Shown: positions 56,898 to 64,000 of the stretch, one piece after another | How the letters are laid out: each line of letters starts with the position of its first letter | Position numbering within the stretch: the first letter of the stretch is position 1 | NCBI GenBank assembly: GCA_021173225.1 | Contig: JAJOLK010000001.1 | Location: 186,001 to 250,000 of the forward strand | Direction: 5' to 3' | Length of the DNA: 64,000 nt | Source: Phycisphaerales bacterium PN19_bin_20 | Lineage (GTDB): Bacteria; Planctomycetota; Phycisphaerae; Phycisphaerales; UBA1924 | Notes under the pieces: generated by a model | The model's input: only the letters and a program-made list of their open reading frames with translations | What the model was told of the DNA's origin: nothing | The model's database searches: none | Made by a program: the position numbers and the translations under genes

Positions 56898-57296
56898 TTA
56901 GTCGAAGCGGAAAACGCCCTTCTTCATGCCGTAGATGTACGCGATGACGGTGGTGCCCACGAAGAAGAAGATGCGGCCGAGCCAGACGCCGCCGTCGGCG
57001 AGGGACCAGTCAAGGTTGCGGAAGGTGACGGCCCACGGGAAGAGGAAGATGATCTCGATATCAAAGAGCAGGAAGACCATGGCGATGAGGTAGAAGCGGA
57101 TATTGAAGCGTTTGCGGGCGGTGCCGATGGGATTGACGCCGGACTCGTAGGTTGAGTCTTTGACGCTGCCGTGGCGTGAGGGCCCGAGGAACTTGGCGGC
57201 GGTGATATTGCCGATGGCGAACATGATCGCCGCGGAAAGGATGATCAGCAGCGGCAGATAGGCGCTGGTGCTTGAGGCAAGGATGATTGCGAGCAT
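56898..57296 (-). CDS. nuoA: NADH-quinone oxidoreductase subunit A (NuoA)
   Basis: Small membrane subunit of respiratory complex I. The 132-residue protein has three helices and the conserved TYESGVNPIGTARKRFNIRF loop between helices 1 and 2, then YLIAMVFLLFDIEIIFLFPW, the most conserved NuoA segment with its Asp-Ile-Glu. ATG 57296 is chosen; a TTG at 57314 would add six residues. No nuoB-N genes follow or precede it; the downstream neighbour is the EAL protein 229 bases away. So nuoA is either monocistronic or a second copy apart from the main operon. Confidence 0.93.
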   Translation of the reverse strand: MLAIILASSTSAYLPLLIILSAAIMFAIGNITAAKFLGPSRHGSVKDSTYESGVNPIGTARKRFNIRFYLIAMVFLLFDIEIIFLFPWAVTFRNLDWSLADGGVWLGRIFFFVGTTVIAYIYGMKKGVFRFD

Positions 57297-59652
<2,356 letters not shown>

Positions 59653-59838
59653 GCCCGCCGCGGGACGGCGCCCCGGTCGTTGGCCGGGCTAGCTTGTTGT
59701 GCACGGCTGGCGCGCCCGAGGCGCCAGCATGCCAGAGGTGGCAGGTTGGGGCCAGCACGCGGAGGTCGAGCGTCGAGGAATCTGGTCCGATGACCCGCAG
59801 CAGAGTTCATTGGTCGTTCGTCAGCGTGAGTAAGAACT

Positions 59839-60372
59839 ATGTCGATGTTTGATCACTCCATCAGGTTCCCGCTCGCTGCCGCGATGCTCGCGGCGATGGG
59901 TGGAGTCGCGGGCGGGCATCCGACGGGCGCGCGGGCGTCAGGCGAGGGTGATGAGACGCAGCACCGGTGCTTGAGCGTGGGCGAGGTGCCCGGGCCTGCG
60001 CTGACGAGCATCGAGGCCGCGCTCGCGGCGCATGAGAGCGGCGCGTCGGCGGACGCGTACCTCAGCTTCGAGTCCAGCGGCGAGACTGTTTATGTGGGTG
60101 AGACGATCATCCAAGGGCGTACGGCGGCGGTAGAGGTCAGGGCGAGCGGCGAGGTCCGCAGCGTTGAGCTGGAGATTTCGGAGCGCGAGCTGCCGGGGCA
60201 GGTCAAGCGGATGGTCGATGCTGAGACGGGCAGCTACCCACGCCGCGCGTACTGGAAGAAGCTGAGCAAGGGCGAGGTGAGCTACGTGGTCAACGCGCGG
60301 AGCACGGCTCGGGCCAAGCGGCTAGAGCTTGACCAGCGGGGGCGCGTGCTCAAGAGTGAGCTTCTGGACTGA
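59839..60372 (+). CDS. Secreted protein, possibly PepSY-like
   Basis: A 177-residue protein with a signal peptide (FPLAAAMLAAMGGVAGG). The mature part has VGEVPGPALTSIEAALAAHE, VYVGETIIQGRTAAVEVRAS and GEVRSVELEISERELPGQVK, followed by LELDQRGRVLKSELLD; two beta-helix-type repeats with V-P-x-x-x-x-x-x-x-A recall PepSY-like periplasmic proteins, but the match is by eye. It lies between the two groEL genes with no sign of a shared operon. Confidence 0.6.
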   Translation: MSMFDHSIRFPLAAAMLAAMGGVAGGHPTGARASGEGDETQHRCLSVGEVPGPALTSIEAALAAHESGASADAYLSFESSGETVYVGETIIQGRTAAVEVRASGEVRSVELEISERELPGQVKRMVDAETGSYPRRAYWKKLSKGEVSYVVNARSTARAKRLELDQRGRVLKSELLD

Positions 60373-60537
60373 GGCCTGCGGGTTTGGCCCAGGTGTTGGC
60401 CTGCGGTGATTGGCCTGCGGTGATTGGGCCAAGTGGCTGTGATCGCGAGGGTTGATAGAAAACTGTGTTGCAGAGCTTTGGTTGTAAGTGTTGATGATGA
60501 TATGGAGCCTCTAAAAAACCCCAGGAACGACCTTGTG

Positions 60538-60593
60538 GACAGCAGGGACTTCGGGCGGTTCGGCCCACGCAGAGCGTGGGGGCACCCGCTGTC
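60538..60593 (+). ncRNA. Predicted structured RNA element upstream of groES
   Basis: Outer stem GACAGC + GGG (60538-60543, 60545-60547, one bulged A) pairs with CCC + GCTGTC (60585-60593); inside it, CCCACGC (60564-60570) and GCGTGGG (60574-60580) form a perfect 7-bp hairpin with loop AGA. No T-run follows, so it is not a simple terminator. It could be a leader element, for example thermal control of groES, or part of a small RNA. No known family was recognised. Confidence 0.35.
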
Positions 60594-60632
60594 AGTCGGG
60601 TATGAACGAGTAAGCTGAACCTTTGGTTGCTG

Positions 60633-60737
60633 ATGGGTTCGTTGGTGGCAGTTGGGATGGTGCTGGTGTCGGTGCTGCCGACGGTGGTTGAATTGATGAT
60701 GAACCGTCGGGCGGCGCGGGTCGCGGGCGGCGTGTGA
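60633..60737 (+). CDS. Possible small membrane protein
   Basis: ATG 60633 to TGA 60735-60737 encodes 34 residues with one hydrophobic helix (LVAVGMVLVSVLPTVVELMM) and a basic end (NRRAARVAGGV), the shape of a single-pass small protein. The frame is open a few codons upstream (CTG 60615). No Shine-Dalgarno is seen, so support is limited to composition and topology. Confidence 0.3.
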   Translation: MGSLVAVGMVLVSVLPTVVELMMNRRAARVAGGV

Positions 60738-60797
60738 GCATGGCCCTGTTGGGCGCGTGCGGTCTGGTGTTGTTGAGCTGAGCTAAGGAGAACGAAG

Positions 60798-61085
60798 ATG
60801 TCTGTCAAGCCCCTTGAGGATCGTCTGCTGGTTGAGCCGATCGAGAACGAGACCAAGACCGCCAGCGGGATATTTCTGCCCGAGAGCGCTAAGGAGAAGC
60901 CCGTGCGTGGCAAGGTGGTGGCAACTGGCCCCGGTCGTCGGCTTGAGAACGGGAAGCTGGCGGAGATGAGCGTCAAGGTTGGCGCGACGGTGATCTACGG
61001 GAAGTACGCGGGCAGCGAGGTTGAGATCAAGGGCAAGAAGCTTTTGATCATCAAGGAGAGCGAGCTGCTGGGCGTGATTGGTTGA
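60798..61085 (+). CDS. groES: Co-chaperonin GroES
   Basis: Heptameric lid of the GroEL chamber. The 95-residue protein has the family start [20 protein letters not shown], the mobile-loop region [20 protein letters not shown] with the Ile-Phe-Leu GroEL-contact triplet, and [20 protein letters not shown] at the end. AAGGAG lies eight bases before the ATG. It is followed 195 bases later by groEL2, with its own candidate promoter between. Confidence 0.97.
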   Translation: MSVKPLEDRLLVEPIENETKTASGIFLPESAKEKPVRGKVVATGPGRRLENGKLAEMSVKVGATVIYGKYAGSEVEIKGKKLLIIKESELLGVIG

Positions 61086-61153
61086 AGTGTCTTTGTCGGC
61101 GCGGCCGCGCGGCCCCGTTTGGGTTGCCTGGTCGCGCCGGTGCTGAGTGAGTG

Positions 61154-61182
61154 TTGAGCGGTTTTGAATGAGTGTTTGGTAT
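61154..61182 (+). promoter_or_regulatory. Weak candidate promoter of groEL2
   Basis: TTGAGC (61154-61159), 17-base spacer, TGGTAT (61177-61182), in a T-rich patch. No CIRCE element is present. Confidence 0.3.
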
Positions 61183-61280
61183 TTGGCCGGCTCTGTGGCC
61201 TTCTGTGACGATTCGCGACGGGTCCGGCGTCGATGCCGCCCGCGCACTGGCCTTTGACTCTTTGCCCTATTGGAGTTCCC

Positions 61281-62894
61281 ATGTCCACCAAGCAGATCAT
61301 GTTCGACGATGCCGCCCTGCTCGAGATGAAGAAGGGCGTGGTGCGTCTGGCGCGTGCGGTGAAGGTGACGATGGGCCCTAGCGCCCGGCACGTGGCGATC
61401 CAGAAGAGCTACGGCGCGCCGACGCTAAGCAACGACGGGGTGAGCGTGGCGCGCGAAATCACGCTGGCTGAGCCCTTCGAGAGCATGGGCGCCAAGATGG
61501 TCGCGGAGGTCAGCAAGAAGACCAACGACCAGGCTGGCGACGGGACGACTGCGGCGACGGTGCTGGCCGAGGCGATCTACCTCGAGGGCCTGCGTTATGT
61601 GGCCAGCGGCGCGAACCCGGTGCTGCTGCAGCGCGGGATCAACGCGGCGGCGGAGGTCGCGGCCAAGGCGATCGAGGCGATGGCGACCCCGTGCAAGGGC
61701 AAGGCCGACTACCTGAAGGTCGCGACCGTCTCGGCGAGCCACGACGCGCAGATCGGCGAGCTGATCGCCGAAGCGATCGGCAAGGTCGGGCCCGAGGGCG
61801 TGGTAGAGGTTGAGGAGGGCAAGGGCGCGACGACGACGCTTGAGTACACCGAGGGCATGGCCTTCGACAAGGGCTACATCAGCCCCTACTTCATGACCAA
61901 CCCCAAGACCGCCGAGTGCGTGCTCGAGGATGCGTACGTGCTGCTGTACGAGAAGAAGGTCGCAAACCTGGCGGACTTCCTGCCGTTCTTGAACAAGGTC
62001 GCCGTCAGCGGCAAGCCGCTGGTGATTGTGGCCGAGGACGTTGAGAGCGAGGCGCTCGCGGCCTTGGTGGTCAACCGTCTGCGCGGCGTGCTGAAGGTCT
62101 GCGCGGTCAAGGCGCCGGGCTTTGGCGATCGTCGCAAGGCGATGATGGGCGACATCGCGGTGCTGACCGGCGGCACGTTCGTCAGCGAGGACTTGGGCCG
62201 CAGCATCGAGAGCGTCGAGCTGTCGGAGCTGGGGCGCGCCAAGAAGATCGTGGTCAACAAGGACGAGACGACGATCATCGAGGGCGCGGGCAAGAAGAAG
62301 GACATCGAGGCGCGCGTTGCGCAGATCCAGGCCCAGCACGACCGCAGCACGAGCGACTACGACAAGGAGAAGCTCAAGGAGCGCCTGGCGAAGCTGACCG
62401 GCGGGGTTGCGGTGGTCAACGTCGGCGGCGCGACCGAGGTGGCGATGAAGGAGAAGAAGGACGCCGTGGACGACGCGCTGAACGCGACGCGGCACGCGGC
62501 CAAGAGCGGGTATGTGCCCGGCGGCGGCGTGGCGCTGATCCGCACGCAACCGGCGATCGAGAAGGCGATGAAGCAGGCCGAGGGCGATGAGAAGCTGGGC
62601 TTCGCGATCGTTCACGCGGCGGTCGAGAGCTGCGCACGGCAGATCGCGATCAACGCCGGGGCCGACGGTGACATGGTGGTCTCGAAGATCAAGGAGGCCT
62701 CTGGCGCGGTGGGCTTCAACGCGATGAAGCACACGTACGAGGACCTGGTCAAGGCCGGGATCATCGACGCGGCGCTGGTGCCCAAGACGGCGCTGGTCAA
62801 CGCGGCGAGTGTCGCGGGGCTGATGCTGACGACCAAGGTGCTGGTGACTGAGCTGAAGGAAAACGCGAAGGCCCAGCCCGGCGCGACGAACTGA
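61281..62894 (+). CDS. groEL: Chaperonin GroEL, copy 2 (no GGM tail)
   Basis: A 537-residue chaperonin, ATG 61281 with GGAG six bases upstream. It keeps [35 protein letters not shown] and [11 protein letters not shown] with the ATPase aspartates, but departs from the norm at the N-terminus ([40 protein letters not shown]) and ends KAQPGATN without the GGM tail. It sits next to groES, unlike copy 1. Two unequal GroELs in one region suggest different client sets or a specialised role for one. Confidence 0.96.
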   Translation: MSTKQIMFDDAALLEMKKGVVRLARAVKVTMGPSARHVAIQKSYGAPTLSNDGVSVAREITLAEPFESMGAKMVAEVSKKTNDQAGDGTTAATVLAEAIYLEGLRYVASGANPVLLQRGINAAAEVAAKAIEAMATPCKGKADYLKVATVSASHDAQIGELIAEAIGKVGPEGVVEVEEGKGATTTLEYTEGMAFDKGYISPYFMTNPKTAECVLEDAYVLLYEKKVANLADFLPFLNKVAVSGKPLVIVAEDVESEALAALVVNRLRGVLKVCAVKAPGFGDRRKAMMGDIAVLTGGTFVSEDLGRSIESVELSELGRAKKIVVNKDETTIIEGAGKKKDIEARVAQIQAQHDRSTSDYDKEKLKERLAKLTGGVAVVNVGGATEVAMKEKKDAVDDALNATRHAAKSGYVPGGGVALIRTQPAIEKAMKQAEGDEKLGFAIVHAAVESCARQIAINAGADGDMVVSKIKEASGAVGFNAMKHTYEDLVKAGIIDAALVPKTALVNAASVAGLMLTTKVLVTELKENAKAQPGATN

Positions 62895-63000
62895 GACTCT
62901 CCGCCCGGCCCGCGCCGAGAGGCGCGTGCGGGCATTGCCACCGACCTGGCGCGTCTGGGGCCCGTGCCGCAACCCGACCGGGCGCCATTGATGGACGCAC

Positions 63001-64000
63001 ATGCCCGCCGCCAAACGCGACTACTACGAGGTTCTGGGTGTGGCCAAGGGCGCCGACGGCGACGAGGTCAAGCGCGCCTATCGCCGCCTGGCGATGAAGT
63101 ATCACCCCGACCGCAACCAGGGTGACGCGGAGGCGGAGGCGAAGTTCAAGGAGGCCGCCGAGGCGTACGAGGTGCTGTCTGACAAGGACAAGCGTGCGCG
63201 GTACAACCAGCTCGGGCACGACGGGGTCAAGGGCCCCGGGGCCGCGGCGCACGACTTCAGCCGGATGAACGCCGACGACATCTTCTCGATGTTCAACGAC
63301 ATTTTCGGTGCCGGCGCGGGCGGCGGTGGGGGGGCGCGCGGCGGCGGTCGGTCACGGGGGCCAGCGCGTGGCTATGACCTTGAGACCGACGCGAGCATGA
63401 CGCTGGAAGAAGCGTTCAGCGGCGTCGAGCGTGACGTGCAGTTTGATCGCCTGGACGTGTGCGACAAGTGCACCGGCAGCGGGGCCAAGCCCGGCAGCAA
63501 GCCGCAGCAGTGCGCGACATGCCGGGGCGCGGGTCGGGTGGTGCAGACGGGCCTTGGCGGGATGTTCAGGATGGAGACGCCCTGCCCGAGTTGCGGCGGG
63601 CGCGGGCAGGTGATCAAGGACTTCTGTGACGCGTGCCGTGGCAAGGGCCGTGTGCCCAAGAGCCGCGTGCTTAGCGTGCGGATACCCGCGGGCATCAGCG
63701 ACGGGCAGGCGGTGCGTGTGCGGGGCGAGGGCGAGCCGCCGGGGATGGCGGAGTCTCCTGACGGGACGGGCCAGCGCGGCGACCTGCACGTGGTTGTGCG
63801 GGTCAAGCCGCACGGGCTTTTTCAGCGTGACAGCGACCACCTGGTGCTTGAGATGCCCATCAGCTTTACCAGGGCCGCGCTGGGAGCGGAGGTTGAAGTC
63901 CCGACCATCGACGGCAAGCGTGCGACGCTGAAGATCCCGAAGGCCACGCAGTTTGGGGCGGTTTTCCGCCTTGCTGGTCAGGGCATGCCCAGCCTGCGCA
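63001..64000 (+). CDS. dnaJ: Chaperone DnaJ, N-terminal part, cut by right edge
   Basis: Hsp40 co-chaperone of DnaK. The 333 codons in the window give the J domain ([23 protein letters not shown] in [10 protein letters not shown]), a Gly/Arg-rich linker (around residues 98-120), the zinc domain with four CxxCxGxG motifs ([32 protein letters not shown]) and most of the C-terminal domains up to [16 protein letters not shown]. So it is full type-I DnaJ. It follows groEL2 after 106 bases; no grpE or dnaK is in the window. Confidence 0.96.
   Translation, partial: MPAAKRDYYEVLGVAKGADGDEVKRAYRRLAMKYHPDRNQGDAEAEAKFKEAAEAYEVLSDKDKRARYNQLGHDGVKGPGAAAHDFSRMNADDIFSMFNDIFGAGAGGGGGARGGGRSRGPARGYDLETDASMTLEEAFSGVERDVQFDRLDVCDKCTGSGAKPGSKPQQCATCRGAGRVVQTGLGGMFRMETPCPSCGGRGQVIKDFCDACRGKGRVPKSRVLSVRIPAGISDGQAVRVRGEGEPPGMAESPDGTGQRGDLHVVVRVKPHGLFQRDSDHLVLEMPISFTRAALGAEVEVPTIDGKRATLKIPKATQFGAVFRLAGQGMPSLR

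Larger units (their letters stand above)
60373..60797. other. groES upstream region, AT-richer, with a structured element
   Basis: About 425 bases between the secreted-protein gene and groES. 60440-60530 is unusually AT-rich for this genome. A candidate promoter TTGGTT-N17-TATGGA lies at about 60477-60505. The region also contains a nested hairpin (60538-60593) and a short hydrophobic ORF (60633-60737). AAGGAG stands eight bases before the groES ATG. Confidence 0.45.

Noticed and set aside
61425-63014. 529-codon minus-strand ORF opposite groEL2
   Set aside because: Mirror frame of groEL2, same reasoning.

Overview
The window is a very GC-rich bacterial chromosome segment with dense gene packing and both strands used equally. 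The gene set is a complete flagellar export gate, MreBCD, alanine racemase, two unequal GroELs, many planctomycete-style conserved unknowns, and proteins padded with Ala/Pro/Gly-rich tails. Together these suggest a flagellated, rod-forming, peptidoglycan-making planctomycete, most likely of the Phycisphaerae. That placement is inference from gene content; there is no rRNA gene in the window to confirm it.

Layout. 0-3.8 kb: the start of a large membrane protein running off the left edge, then mreB-mreC-mreD. 3.9-11.3 kb: a minus-strand flagellar operon fliN-fliO-fliP-fliQ-fliR-flhB-flhA. 11.5-19.6 kb: a TolB/CsgG-like lipoprotein, xerC, a small membrane protein, a FliA/WhiG-type sigma factor behind a long structured leader, an APC permease fused to a UspA domain, a diverged MotA-like protein and fliL. 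19.6-24.5 kb: Der GTPase with a very long basic tail, then aguA and aguB, which turn agmatine into putrescine. 24.5-31.6 kb: half an aldehyde dehydrogenase, a small unknown, an alpha/beta hydrolase, a conserved unknown followed by a pseudokinase, DUF4112 and UspA proteins, a SOUL-family lipoprotein and another lipoprotein. 31.8-46.2 kb: an orphan siderophore/heme-type ABC ATPase, an NDUFA9-like protein, asd, a hydrolase-fold protein lacking its nucleophile, a tautomerase, queG, a sugar isomerase/epimerase, an M1 aminopeptidase, a DUF1508 protein, a fungal-type cytosine deaminase, alr and a DEAD-box helicase. 46.4-57.3 kb: an acyl-CoA carboxylase subunit, an ABC-2 exporter pair, an OPT transporter, recA with a clear promoter and terminator, an EAL-CBS-GGDEF-like protein and a lone nuoA. 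57.9-64 kb: the chaperone region groEL1, a secreted protein, groES, groEL2, dnaJ (cut by the right edge).

Three features cut across the genes. First, strand composition flips sharply at about 31.6-31.8 kb: to the left the plus strand is C-rich, to the right it is G-rich, and the preferred third codon base switches in step. This is the signature of a replication origin, or of an inversion or assembly junction, inside a 257-base gap between two convergent genes. Second, at least thirteen genes without a Shine-Dalgarno sequence have a TANNNT hexamer 5-8 bases before the start codon, the arrangement expected for leaderless mRNAs; other genes have ordinary Shine-Dalgarno sequences. Third, short in-frame tandem repeats have expanded inside or at the ends of many otherwise conserved proteins (MreC, RecA, Alr, QueG, ABC ATPase, FliN and others).

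No tRNA, rRNA, CRISPR array, insertion sequence or prophage was recognised.
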